This document shows, in pieces, positions 14,201 through 26,205 of a DNA stretch of 64,000 bases; position 1 is the stretch's first letter, and each line of letters opens with the position of its first letter. Both the position numbers and the translations under genes were made by a program. The stretch covers positions 317,440 through 381,439 of the forward strand of contig CAJNYU010000497.1 in NCBI GenBank assembly GCA_905331475.1. The letters are read 5' to 3'. The notes under the pieces were generated by a model that had not been told where the DNA came from, searched no databases, and saw nothing but the letters and a program-made list of their open reading frames with translations. This DNA comes from Rotaria socialis. Lineage: Eukaryota; Rotifera; Eurotatoria; Philodinida; Philodinidae.

Positions 14201-15082
14201 TCGTGATGATACAAACCGTTGGATAAATATAACACAAAAATGTGCTGCAACATTAATAGCTAATCGCTATCTATTAACTGCTGCACATTGTCTTAGTAAT
14301 CAATTACCAACATTCGATACTATGCGTTTACCCAATCGTTATCAATCATCATTAAAAGATACATATCGTGTATCATTTGATGTTATCGATATTGAAAACG
14401 ATATCGTTAATAGTAGAAATACAAATAAAAATGAAAGCAACGAAAAGCAGCAATCACGTACATTTACACTTGAACATGCTTGTATTCATCCCGGTTTTAA
14501 TCATAATACACTTTTACATGATATAGCTATATTAAAATTAAAACAACCAATTGTACGAAGTTCACTAATTGATACGATTTGTTTAGCAACAAATGAACAA
14601 TCGATTGATAATGGTACTAAAGTTTGGGTTGCTGGTTGGGGTTCGAATGCTGAATATAGTTCAAGTCTTAATGTTCTCATGCATGCCGATTTACAAATGC
14701 TTCCACCATCGTTTTGTTCATCCATTGAATCACATGATTATCAATTATGTGCTGGTTGGTCTGATGGTAAAAAAGATGCTTGTAAGATGAACTACTTTAA
14801 TATGAATTGTACAAAGTTTTTTTCTTTTTCTAATTAATTTAAATAGGTCGTGGTGATTCAGGTGGACCGCTAATGTTATATAGCAACAATCGGTGGCATA
14901 TTATTGGTATTGTATCATTTGGTGATGGTTGTAGTCGAGCTAATAGTGGTGGAGTTTATACGCGTGTATCAGCTTATCATAAATGGATTCTTGATACAAT
15001 GTCTTCGTCAACAATTCCATCGAGCTGCAGTTCATTCTATGATTATACTCAAATTGTTACTGATATTTCAACAGTTAATTAA
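11272..15082 (+). CDS. Type II transmembrane serine protease with EGF-like domains
   Basis: Cell-surface trypsin-class protease. Exons: 11272-11411, 13099-13870 (an acceptor 15 bp earlier, at 13084, keeps the same phase), 13935-14781, 14847-15082. This gives about 664 aa. A cytoplasmic N-terminus is followed by one hydrophobic segment (around [18 protein letters not shown]) with no signal peptide, hence type II. Cys-rich EGF-like repeats, including calcium-binding types (DRNEC, DINEC), precede the S1 domain. The zymogen cleavage site reads R|IVNG. Catalytic His is in LTAAHC, Asp in LHDIAILKL and Ser in GDSGGP. The Asp six residues before the Ser (DACRGDSGG) predicts trypsin-like cleavage after Lys or Arg. 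The last donor splits the Cys codon and restores DACRGDSGG exactly. The first exon link across a 1.7-kb intron rests on phase only. AATAAA overlaps the stop (15082). Confidence 0.85.
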
Positions 15083-17842
15083 ATAAAAATAACATAGCTA
15101 CATATAACAAATTGTGACATAATCATGTATATTTTTTTCTTAACTTAAAAATAAAAACATATTATGTTGAACTTTTTTTTGCCAGTTGTTACATGAATCT
15201 ATGATTAAATTAATCAGGAAAATGAAGCTTTTCGAGATATCACATAAATTTAGAATTCGTATGTTCTTTATAAACACTTGTTATTTTTCCCAAGAATTAA
15301 ATGCAACAAAATTTTCATATCATATTTTATCAAAAAAAAAAATGGATAACCCTTGGAATCATTTAGTTTATTTTATAAATACTAAATAAAGATGACTATG
15401 AATGGAATTGTTTTTGTCTTATGCCATAAACTGTTTTATTTACTGTCATAGTCGATTTATCTAAATTAATTTTTATAGATCCGATATATTCCTATAGTAA
15501 TAATACAATTGAATTGGAAGTCTTGATGGACTTTAATTGTTTTAGTCATGCCGCAACTTATTCTAGTCTATTTTATTGAAAAAATATAGAACTGTAATTT
15601 GCCCTTTCAGTTGTCACGAACACATTGCTAGTCTCATATGCAATAGTTCAATGATCTATTTATTTCTCATCAACCTCAAGATTTCATTGATATCTATATA
15701 CATATAAATTTCCTACTAGATGAATGAAACGAATCAATGCAGTTCCGACTGAACTTAAGTTGATCTCAATGACTCGGATAATCGTTGAGGTTCATCTGTT
15801 CCAATGGAATATTGACTAAGTTTATTCGTAAATGACGCTAAAAGTTTTTCACTCTTAGTTCCTGTTTCCGTTCATATCTCAAAAAGAAGACATCTACGTT
15901 TCTATTTTAAGTCAAACCAATAAAAATATTTAGTTGTTATCTTAAATAAGGCCTTAATTTGAAAGAACAGGAAGTTTTGACGCTTTCTCAATTGAAACAA
16001 ACAAATCTTCACATTTGATACAGCAAGTTTAGTCAATTAAAATATAAAACTTATAAAGAATTTGGTCGCTGAGTATTTTTCTAAAATATCTTCGATCCAT
16101 ATCAATGATAATACGTAGGAAACGATCATTAAATATGTAGATAGTGATAGTAAAATTGCAATTTGTTCTTAAACCAGTATGATGATATAGGAAAATACTA
16201 AATAAATAGTTTAGTCATTGTTAATAAGAACAAGCATTTAAACTTAATTCAAGATTCTAAATCGATGCAGATTCGATTGCTTAAAACAAATATTTCATAA
16301 TATCATAGAATCAAACAGTATCGTGCTATATCTAGTCTAATAAAATTAATTGAAAAATAAAATTTTTCTGCCTCATATTGTAGTTAATCCAAAGTTTTAG
16401 TAAAACAAGCTTTGATAGTCATTCAATATAAAATACTATTCAGTTTTCTTTTTGACAAAAACATATAAAACGTGCAGTCGATTACAATACGTTTTGATCA
16501 GTAATAAAAAAACAACAGACTTCACAGATTTCTCGAAGTCGCTTTTATTTGACCTCAATATAATTTTCCGTATTACTAATGTTGTTTTAGTTTGATGATT
16601 TTATTTGAAAATTTTCGTTGTTGGAAAATTCAAGGACAAAATTGTAAACAATCGCTTCGTAAAGTTGCATATAGAATGTTGTGATTAATTGATGTAATTG
16701 AGATAAGAATCTGAAAATCTCACTAATTACTCCGCTGTTTATATACTATTATTCATGCTTAGTCAGCTAGCAAACTAATATAGCGATTCAATTAATTTTC
16801 TCTTTCCTGTCATTACATGTGTAATACTACCAAAAAGAATTCTAGACACATGCATTTTTATTGAAAATTAGATCGTATCACTTTTTTTTCTCTAAACATC
16901 GGAAATACCAGCCAATGAAATTGATTATTTAAATGTTATTTTTAAAGTGCTTTATTTTACTTTGAATATTTTATCATATATTCAATAATGCTTTCTATTT
17001 ATTAACACATCTTTTTCATCTATCAATCATTGATCTTTGCCGAATTCCCAGAAGTTTCATTCAGATAGATTTTATTTTATATAATATATTATATTTTATA
17101 CTCAAAATTTCTGTCATTACAGCAACATTTTCTTCCATTTGATCTATCATTGTCTGTACTATAATTTACCGAACTTCAAATTTGACACTGGCTAACTTCT
17201 CTCATTCTTCGGCTTTTCTTTTTCCATATATCTCAACTGTTCGATTGAGTGGATGAATGAGTATGTAAGTAAGTGAGTGAACGAGCGAGGACTCTGATAG
17301 AAACATGTTTGTCCAATTTACAGATTCGTCATCACATGCACTAATTTCTTCGTCGTCGCGTCTTCTACATCATTATGAAGACGATATATAAAAAAAATAG
17401 TTCTCTTACTCTGTCTACACGAATAGCACACAGAGAAGCTTTTTTGGGATAATGTCCTCTCTTCCGCATTCACTACTCTTCATTTGAATGAACGCAAAAG
17501 AGAAAAAGAGAAGCGAAAAGATTTTTTGCTAATGTGATTCCGACGACGACCGACCGAAAAAAGAGATGATGATTTATTATAATCAGGGTAGAGAAACAGA
17601 GAGAGAGAGACAAAGATCTATAATGCATTGAAAGAAAGATAATGGATGTGGTGAAGCTTATTTTGTTGTATCGGTCTATCAGAAATTTTTTTTTGTCGAT
17701 CAGTAAGCAACCGGATTAACAATTTTAAATAATAACAATAACAATTACAAAAAAGACAAAATTTCTATAAATATATTATATGTAAGATCGTAGGTTAGCG
17801 TGCTATAATAATCCAGTAGAGATGTTCATCATCATGATTATT

Positions 17843-17847
17843 ATAAC

Positions 17848-17910
<63 letters not shown>

Positions 17911-17930
17911 CATCATCATCATCATCATAT
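17843..17930. repeat. ATT / CAT trinucleotide microsatellite
   Basis: Near-perfect (ATT)n of about 70 bp passes into (CAT)n. Non-coding position upstream of the homeobox gene. Confidence 0.9.
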
Positions 17931-18897
17931 GATCATGATCGAAAGAAATCTTTTTTTCCCTCTTATTCTTTCTTTTTCCTTTTTTTTATTCTTCTCGCAC
18001 ATATTAGAAACATAACAAAAGAGACTGGAGAGAAAAAAGAAAACCAGTGTAAATCGTTTGACGAGAGGCCAGACGAGTAGACAGAATAGAAGCGAAAAAA
18101 GATAGTGTTGATTGTTCATAATTGTGAATATTCTCTTTTTTCATTCTGGTCTTTGTTTGTATGTGATAGAGTCTTTTCCTTTTTTTGCTCTCTCTCTCTC
18201 TTCCTCTCTTTGTCACTTGCTGTGCGTTTAGCATAAATTATCCAAAGCGACAGCAACCACAGCGGCAATAAATTTTTAAAATATTTGCATAAATAGTATC
18301 ATCATTATTTTTTTTCTTCTTCTTCCTCTTCTCCCTATTTTCGCATATGTACTTTGACTTTGTTATCGAGATAATATTAATGAGCTTTTTTTTTGTCTCG
18401 TTCTCTCTATTTCTTCTATTTAGAACAATCTCTTTAATTTATGTGTTTCTTTCGAGTTTTTTTTCGCTTTCTTTCCAACTTTATTATAGTTGTTTGATTA
18501 GTGTTGGTGCGAATCTCACTTATGCGTATAGAGATAGATATGCGCACACATATACACAATTAAATTTGCACCTGGTTCGAGTTTAACTTCATTCGGTGTA
18601 GCACTAAACAGCGAAAGTCAATTTATATTTTAGTTCGTTCCGACGCCGCTGTTGCCTATCTATCTTTTTCGTTTGCACATAAAATACAAAGCGTAGCCAT
18701 CAAGTAGTATAGAACAAAAAAAAATTGTGGAATCAAATTACCAATGGGACAACGAGAGTAGATGGTGCTTACTTACTCTAAAGTGATAGAATATATGTGT
18801 GGTGTGTTTCACATTCTCGAGTAAGTGCGAGAGCAGCACACGCGCGCGATAAGAATACATAAACAGTCCAGTTGAAATTAGAGGGAGCAATACAAAA

Positions 18898-18898
<1 letters not shown>

Positions 18899-18922
<24 letters not shown>
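18899..18922. repeat. GA microsatellite
   Basis: Perfect (GA)n run about 80 bp upstream of the POU6-like start codon. In many animals such tracts lie in promoters; no role is shown here. Confidence 0.8.
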
Positions 18923-18928
<6 letters not shown>

Positions 18929-19004
18929 TATAGATGCATAAGCAGTCGATTTTAAACTATAGATAAGTCAACTATATTTAAATATTCTTTCAGAATATAA
19001 ACAT

Positions 19005-20616
19005 ATGACACTTCCAACAGTCACGAATAAATCTCGAAAATCAGAAGGTATTTTCATTTTTATTAATTTCTTCCTTCTCTTTTTCGATATTAAAATATTT
19101 TTAGTTAGCCCAATGAATACATTTTGTACATCATCAAATTTTCATATGAATCCACTTTTTTCGACGCTTTTCCCTAATCTTACATCTCAACAACAACAGC
19201 AACAATTTCTTACGCAATTATTACTTTCTGGTAAATTAATATTGTTATATTTACTTTTATTTTCTTTGATTACATTTTATTTCTATTTATCATCAGGAGC
19301 AACATGTCCTCCATTACTATCATTTAATAATAATCCTATTGCAAATGCATTACAATTACTTCTCAATAATAGTGCTCTCTTTTATCAACAACAGAATCTT
19401 TGTAAGTTCTTCTTGTTTTGCAGAAATGTTATTATTCTTTCCCGGTTTGTCTTTTTGAAGCACTTTGTTCAATACCAGCACTTATCGATAATAACAAAGT
19501 ACAAGAATCATTAAATGCAGAATCGATTTCCGTAAGTAATTATTAATTAAATACAATAAGAATTGATTTTTTATCTTTTCGAAATTCAGACAAGAACAAT
19601 GTCACCTATCAATATGAAATATAACCATGATTCAATTGATTGCAGGTTTATATTTTTTTTATTATCATTTCGTTTTTAAATTTTTCGATAAATTTAATAT
19701 TTATCTAGTTCATCAGATTCAAATGAAAAATCAACATTAGATGATGATGATTGTTCACCAACAATTGCAACAACACTAGCATCATTACCTTTGCATAATA
19801 GTATGCATGCTCGTTGATTATTATTCATCAATGACTTTAAAAAAATATTTATATTTATTGTCTTCTACTAGGTGAAGCAGCAATAACAACAACAACAACT
19901 GTTGATGGAATTAATTTAGAAGAAATAAAATATTTTGCTAAAGCATTCAAATTACGTCGATTAGCATTAGGATTAACACAAACACAAGTTGGTCAAGCTT
20001 TGAGTGTTACTCGTGGTCCAGCTTACAGTCAGTCGGCTATATGTCGTTTTGAAAAACTTGATATAACACCAAAAAGTGCTTCAAAAATAAAACCTGTACT
20101 TGAAAAATGGATGCATGAAGCTGAATTAAAATATGGAGATCGGTAAAGAAAAAGAAGCTTATTGGCAGTTCACTACTAGTGTTGCTATTTTTTTTTAAAT
20201 TTTATAATAGTTTGAAAAATGGTCCATCCAATTTACATGAACTTGTTACTGATCTAAATGCAAAGAAACGTAAACGACGTACATCATTCACTCCTCAAGC
20301 GCTTGAAAAATTAAATGATGCATTTGAATTAAATACACATCCATCCGGTCTTGATATGTCAACACTTGCACAACAACTAAATTACGATCGAGAAGTAATT
20401 CGTGTTTGGTATAAATAAATTATTTATTTGTTTTGTTTTTCTATACTAATTTTATTTTTGAAAAATAATTTTAGGTTTTGCAATAAACGACAGGCATTAA
20501 AAAATTCAGCAAAAAAATTTAAACCAAATCAGATCAATGATGATAACGAATCGACGACTAGTTCACTAATGAATAATAGATTAATTGATACAACAAATCA
20601 TTCAACAAATGAATAA
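19005..20616 (+). CDS. POU-class homeobox transcription factor, POU6 family
   Basis: DNA-binding regulator of the POU6F1/POU6F2 type, nuclear. Nine coding exons: 19005-19047, 19105-19230, 19297-19401, 19461-19531, 19590-19645, 19709-19800, 19872-20142, 20211-20408, 20475-20616. Phases close to 367 aa. The N-terminal part is Gln/Asn/Leu-rich. The POU-specific domain is in exon 7, with GINLEEIKYFAKAFKLRR, LGLTQTQVGQAL and SAICRFEKLDITPKSA, nearly the vertebrate POU6 wording. The linker leads to KKRKRRTSFTPQALEKL, and the homeodomain recognition helix reads YDREVIRVWFCNKRQ. An intron splits the Trp codon of the recognition helix. FCNKRQ replaces the usual FCNRRQ. POU6 genes act in neural development elsewhere; expression here is unknown. 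Confidence 0.93.
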
Positions 20617-21621
20617 GAAATGACATATTTATACTTACATAAATGTATTCTATCTTTGAGAAGCAATCAAACAAGCATTACTTTGTACGTTCACACATTC
20701 TTCCATGTTTAATATATCTGTTCAAGTGGTTGTATGTTCACCCTTGAATTTTAACTGATAAATTACTATCTACGTTTGTTTTAGACTGCACAAAATTTTT
20801 AACTATTGTCAATTGTCTTTCTCTGTTGTGTAATTTCTTTTTTTCTCTATTTGTTTCTCGCAGATTTTAACTAAACAATATTAAAATAAATTAAGTTTTG
20901 AAAAAAATACCATCGAGAAAAGAAAAAGATACTTTTTCGTATGTTTCTTTACGTTGAAATATTAACAATGATATGAACTGACAATAATAATAATAATAAG
21001 ATTCTTCTTTCCTATTTGTATCAAATTTTTAATAAGGTCATTATCCATAGTTTCATTTGAAAACGGAGAATTTTAATCATACTTAAGCGCCTTTTTTCAC
21101 GCTGAATTTATCGAGTGAAAAAAATGACCCAATTTTTTTTGTTCTAGCTATTCTTTTCAGAACTGAGTTGAAATATGTCTTACTAAGCCTATTTTCGAAA
21201 GTAATCAAGATATGTGTCAATTACTCGTAATTTTTACAAAAACATATAGTAAGTTACATGTAATTATTATCATTGCAAGCATCGTTGTCATAGATATACC
21301 TTTTTGCAAATATTATACGAGCGACACAAGCCATTGAATTCGATACTAAATGATTGTAGTGATAATCAATTTCTATTGAACGATTCGACGAAAGAGAGAT
21401 ATAAAAATAAAATTGGCTTAATAATTTCATTGCGTACGTAATAGTATTTCATGAAAATCTTATCCTAAAGACGCTATAAATAAAATAATTTTTGAAATTT
21501 ATGTAAAATCCTTTGAAAATCTTACTAATGATGGAAAACAATAATTGCTAGAAAAATGATCTTTCTATTCTAGCATAACTTCAAGGAGTGATAGTCGTTA
21601 AAAGTATAAAATTGTTTTCAG
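20617..21621. other. Intergenic, POU6-like to TMEM69-like
   Basis: Includes the 3' UTR of the POU gene and the 5' region of the next gene. No other feature seen. Confidence 0.5.
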
Positions 21622-22278
21622 ATGTTAGCTTCTTTTCCGTGCCGATCTTTATCATCTCTATCATTTCGTCGTATATTGCAAGTTCATGCATTCGGCAATC
21701 ATACAAATATTCGCACGACTTATTCAAATGAATTTACTAAGAATGAACTTCTGCGACGACATAATAAAGAACACTCATCAACTTATTTCGATCAATTTCG
21801 TTATCTTCGACATATAAAAGATGCACCAACAGTTCCATTATCATTTGGCTTGCTTGGTCTTGTTCCATTTGCTGCCGTTCCCTTATATATGTACTCAACA
21901 GGAGTATATTCACCAGATTTAGCATTTACTCAATTAGCTTATTCAGCTTCAATTCTTTCATATATTGGTGGTATTCGTTGGGGTAGATTACTTGAAGAAT
22001 CAAATGATTGGAAACAATATGCATATGCAATTCTTCCGTCAATTGCTGCTTGGTTAGCACTACTTGTACCCGGTCGATGGTCAATACTTTGGGCATTAAC
22101 ATCTTTTCAAGGTTTCGCTTTTTATGATGTAACGAGACCAGGTTATCCTTTATGGTTCAAAGGATTACGAGTACTTTTAACAGCTGTTTCATCTTTAACA
22201 TTATTTGCTACACTTACACTTAGCTTTGTATTACGCAAGAAAGAAGCAAAAACAAAGAATACTAATAGAACAATGTAG
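21622..22278 (+). CDS. TMEM69-like mitochondrial membrane protein (DUF3429)
   Basis: Single-exon gene, 218 aa. The N-terminus is rich in Arg, Ser and Leu without acidic residues, consistent with a mitochondrial presequence. Several hydrophobic segments follow, beginning with VPLSFGLLGLVPFAAVPLYM. A conserved core, LSYIGGIRWGRLLEE and later GRWSILWALTSFQGFAFYD, is the DUF3429 signature found in TMEM69 and in bacterial homologues. Molecular function of the family is not established. The start is fixed by a splice-acceptor-like ttttcag ending at 21621, immediately before ATG. That means either a 5' UTR intron or a trans-splice site. Confidence 0.8.
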   Translation: MLASFPCRSLSSLSFRRILQVHAFGNHTNIRTTYSNEFTKNELLRRHNKEHSSTYFDQFRYLRHIKDAPTVPLSFGLLGLVPFAAVPLYMYSTGVYSPDLAFTQLAYSASILSYIGGIRWGRLLEESNDWKQYAYAILPSIAAWLALLVPGRWSILWALTSFQGFAFYDVTRPGYPLWFKGLRVLLTAVSSLTLFATLTLSFVLRKKEAKTKNTNRTM

Positions 22279-22429
22279 ATAACTTCATAATTTCCTTTCG
22301 TTCGATAGTGTTAATGAAATTTCTGTTTATTGACAATCTTTTTTTCTTCTTATCGACAAAGAAAAACATGTCTTGCAAAAGTTGACGCAACATTCAATTT
22401 CCTTTTTATGTGCTGTTTTTTTTTTAATT

Positions 22430-23647
22430 TTACAAAATTTCATAATGTTCATCTTCATCGATCTTTAAAGTAATATCATCCTTTGGCGGCAATAACTGTG
22501 TTCTAAGTGGTCGATACGTAGAACTGAACAATGGGATATGATTCGGAGTAGAAATAGAAGATGATATATGCTCTACTGATTCGTGGTCAAGTACAATATG
22601 TTGTTGAACACCATATCGAAATGAATATTTACCATGCATTGTGAAGTTTACTACAGGAGAATATTCTTCAATGACCTCTAAACCATTCAATTGATTATTA
22701 TTTTTCAAAGCTTCACGAATAATTTGAACAATATCGCCACCAATCAATTTTAAATAAGTATTAGGTGATTGCCGAGTCGCTACAGTTACTGAGATACAGC
22801 CAAGAAATCGAATAGATATATCGAAATCACCAGAACATTCTTCTTCATCAACATTTAACTCAGCAAATGTAGATGTAAAAGGTGCAACACGTACTGGAGT
22901 ATTGATGTTCCACTCCAGATCGTATTCTTTTGTGCTAACAAAAGAAAAGATATAGTGTATAGAATAATTTTATTTTTGAAAATGTTTGTTTACTTACATA
23001 TTTTGTCCAAATGGTACAGATTGCTCTCGTTTTATTTCTCCACCTACTACAGTAACCTCTTCCGGTAAACGAAATATTAAAAATGATTCATGCGATTTTC
23101 TTAAACTTTTCGTAAATACAAATTCAAATGTTGAACGTGTAGAACGTTCTGTTTTAAATACATTAGAATGTTCATTGGCTGTTTTATTATTAAAAGCTGT
23201 TCGAAAAAGTATTTGGGATTTTGGTATACGTACAGGTGGTAAACCATAATAATTGGCATTGCTTTGTATGAATTTAACTCGTTTCCAATTTATTTTTATA
23301 AGCAATTCGTCACGTCTGAATCAAACAAAAAAAAGCAAATGAATTGAAATTCCATTTTTTCTTCTTATTCAATCACCTTCAATACAATACAATACAAACA
23401 CAATTAAGTACTATATGTTAATTACAGGGACAAAAAAAACGAATCACTGCTTCTTGCAGTCTATTGCAGGCAGATAGAATATATAACAATAACAAAAGGA
23501 TCCTTACTTATAACGAGACCATGATTTCTTTTTTGTTCTATTCCATAATTGCCAAACCCATTTTTCAACAATTTCATCTAGATCAATTACTTGTTGTTGA
23601 TTAGCTCGATCTGGAATTCGTTCAGTACTTTGTGTCATTGTTTTCAT
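22430..23647 (-). CDS. ETX/MTX2 (aerolysin-fold)-like protein
   Basis: Exons, minus strand: 23647-23508, 23315-22998, 22934-22430. Phases close to 320 aa. The middle part looks like the ETX/MTX2 family: an N-N-x-T segment near LFRTAFNNKT, alternating Thr/Ser/Phe strands, then YDLEWNINTPVRVAPFTST followed by ELNVDEEE and a FLG strand. The family motif is a W-x-V-D/N-x-x-I/V-x-V-x-P-x-T strand pair. Family members in bacteria are pore-forming toxins; eukaryotic homologues have defence or unknown roles. There is no signal peptide, and the N-terminus is a charged, Trp-containing helix (WVWQLWNRTKKKSW), so a cytosolic protein is expected. An acceptor-like site lies just upstream of the start. The assignment rests on pattern only; a structural search is needed to confirm it. 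Neighbours give no functional hint. Confidence 0.5.
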
Positions 23648-24326
23648 ATTACTTATTGGCTTAGCATTCTAGATAAAAAAACATCATTTAAGTTCAAGAT
23701 AAAAGTGGTCACCAATTAGTATACTTGATTGCCCATATTCTCACAGTAGAAGTTACTAAATTTAATCGATAGAAAAAAAGGCTATAAAAAATTCTACTCA
23801 ACCTATAACGATTATGATTAATGATTTATGGAAGTATCGCTCTTACTAATGCTTATGCAAATAGCTAGAATGTAAGTTGCCTGAATCATGGCACACATAT
23901 ATATATATATATTTCGTCCTTGTCGAAAAAGAAATTGCAACATACATGGACTTTACAAATAAATACAAGCGTCTTTTTTCTCAGTAGACAATTATTAAAA
24001 TGATGAATATTAAAATATTACAGAAGAAAGAGCAAAAAACGTCGCCCCCTCTCTCTCTCCTTTTTCTTTCTTTCTCTGAACTGTACAATAAATGTATTAC
24101 ATCCTCAAGTTTCATACACACAAATTGAATATTATGATTAAGAGAGAACATTGAATTTGATGCCGAGTGATCTTTAAGTCTTGAATGTGTAAACATATGA
24201 AAGCGTGTAGAATAGATTCATGATTTTATCAACTGTAAATATTATGATATGTACGCATAAATATGAATACTATCGAAATAAATGATTGTTTTATTTATTG
24301 GAATTATAAAATAGAACAACAGTACA
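23648..24326. other. Intergenic
   Basis: About 680 bp with a TA run near 23900 and a CT-rich patch near 24050. No exon supported. Confidence 0.5.
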
Positions 24327-25929
24327 TCAGAAGTGTTTTGAAGCAACCATTTTAGTAACAATTTCATCGATTGGATTTTCACAGGTAGCTTGTTCTTGAT
24401 CACTTGTCGTTCCAAAATAATACTTCAACAAAGATAAAAAATCAGATAAAGTTTGAAGTAAAGTTTTTTCCTCAAGGTTCTTTTCTCTCTTACTCGTCGA
24501 ATATTATCGAAATTATTCTTCATACATTGTTGCATTTGTTCATTAGTCATTTTCGTTACATTTTCAATGCTGGCAATCTTGCCAAATAATTCTTCACTTT
24601 GGAATCGATCATAAATTGAAACAACAAGTACATATGGTTTACCGTAACCACCAAAAGTACGTAATGAGTCACCAATCTAGCATTAAAATAGAATAGAAAT
24701 AGAGTATTTTACACCAGCGTCCGACTTAAGAAAATTTATCCAAGAAGAACAATCAAGAAGAAGAAAAACAGAAACCTATCGGTTTCAGAGATATATGATG
24801 GTAGTTAAACTCTTGCTCATTTTCACCAAGAAATATATGATCACGATGCTAACGATCACTTTTTATATTATTTTATTTTTTTAATATATGTCATAATGCG
24901 AGTACTACTATTTTGAACATGAAAATCATGATTTAGCCATGATTTTTGTATAGCATTACATATTTCCTATCGATAGAAGAACTGTTTACATATTTAAACA
25001 GAAGAAGTTTTGGATATTTTCAAATTATAAATCTAGAACTGATTTCTATGTGTGTGATTATCAGAATATAATTTAGTTGGCATTAGAATTCCACTTTTAC
25101 ACTAAATTGATATTTTTTTGTTTTGTTTGAAAAGTTTATTTCTTTAAACAATCAATTTATGTTCCTGGAAATAAACTCACAAGTGTCATTTCATAAAAAG
25201 TAAAAATTCGAGCAGACAATTTCATCTTTCTTCTCACATATAGATTATTTTTCAAATGTAAATAACTTTCGACAGAAATAGCGAAAATTGTTTTTTTGCA
25301 TTGATGTTAGAAGAACCTATGCTAAGCAATCTTTCAATATACATTTAATATAGATACGAACTGTTATGTTCTTTTTATATAAAAAGAACCAGTAAACATA
25401 AACCCATCATACATATTGACTTAGACTACATCTGATGGAGACCTCTCGAATAACATATTTTCTCTCAAAAATATTGAAGGACAAAAATAAACTGCAGACT
25501 TTTGTAGTTCGTCAGCGCGGGCTCTACAAGGAGGCTTTGCTCATTTTGTTTAAATTCAAGGTTCAATTTTCGAGTAGATAAATCGATTTAAGTTAGAATC
25601 GTACCGATTTTGTATTTGACAAGTGATGTGGGACTTCAACACCGAAATCTCTAGATGAATGTTGTTCAGCAGCACTATGAACAGCAGTATATACTTGAAA
25701 CATATCTGCGATCTAAGAAAATACGATAGTATATTTAAAATTGAATCTCTATTCTTACCATTTCAAGATTAAGAACGGATACTTTGTTTTTATCATAATT
25801 CAATTTTGTCAATTGTGTTCGACTATCACTTACATTTGAAAAATCAAATCCTTGATAATGAATTTCTAGTGAATTTTCATTCAATGAATCGATAAATGCT
25901 TTAATATGATCTTTAAATTCATTTGCCAT
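24327..25929 (-). CDS. Hypothetical 185-aa protein
   Basis: Exons: 25929-25759, 25712-25605, 24676-24494, 24422-24327. All junctions are phase 0 and give 185 aa. The predicted protein is soluble, mixed alpha/beta, with no signal peptide or membrane segment. Segments include MANEFKDHIKAFIDSLNEN, a VLVVSIYDRFQSEELFGKI strand-helix, and an acidic C-terminus ending VASKHF. Not recognised. The third exon is about 930 bp from the second, long for this locus. It lies 276 bp downstream of the KCTD7-like gene on the same strand, with no other sign of co-transcription. The exon-coded reading frames are of ordinary composition, so a real gene is likely. Confidence 0.6.
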
Positions 25930-26205
25930 CTCTATCTATCTGTCTATCTACATATATATATATACATGTATGTACGTATGTATATATTAAAATACAACAT
26001 ATACCATTGTCATCGTCTTTTTTTGTTTTGTTTAAATAGAATTAAAAAGAAAAAGTTACAACATATTTTCAATAGGAGAAAAAAAAATTTCGTTCGAGAT
26101 TTCAAAATAAAACTCGCACATGGTATTGACTAGAATCAACATAGGTTAAACTGATTAGATATGTGATTTATCACAAATCAAAAAAGAGATAAAAGAAAAA
26201 ACTTT

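Larger units (their letters stand above)
15083..19004. other. Long gene-free region upstream of the POU6-like gene
   Basis: About 3.9 kb with no supported exon. It holds a (TTA)n then (CAT)n microsatellite near 17843-17930 and a (GA)n run at 18899-18922. A strong acceptor (ttctttcag) ends at 18991, just before the POU gene start codon, so part of this stretch may be a 5' UTR intron. Confidence 0.55.
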
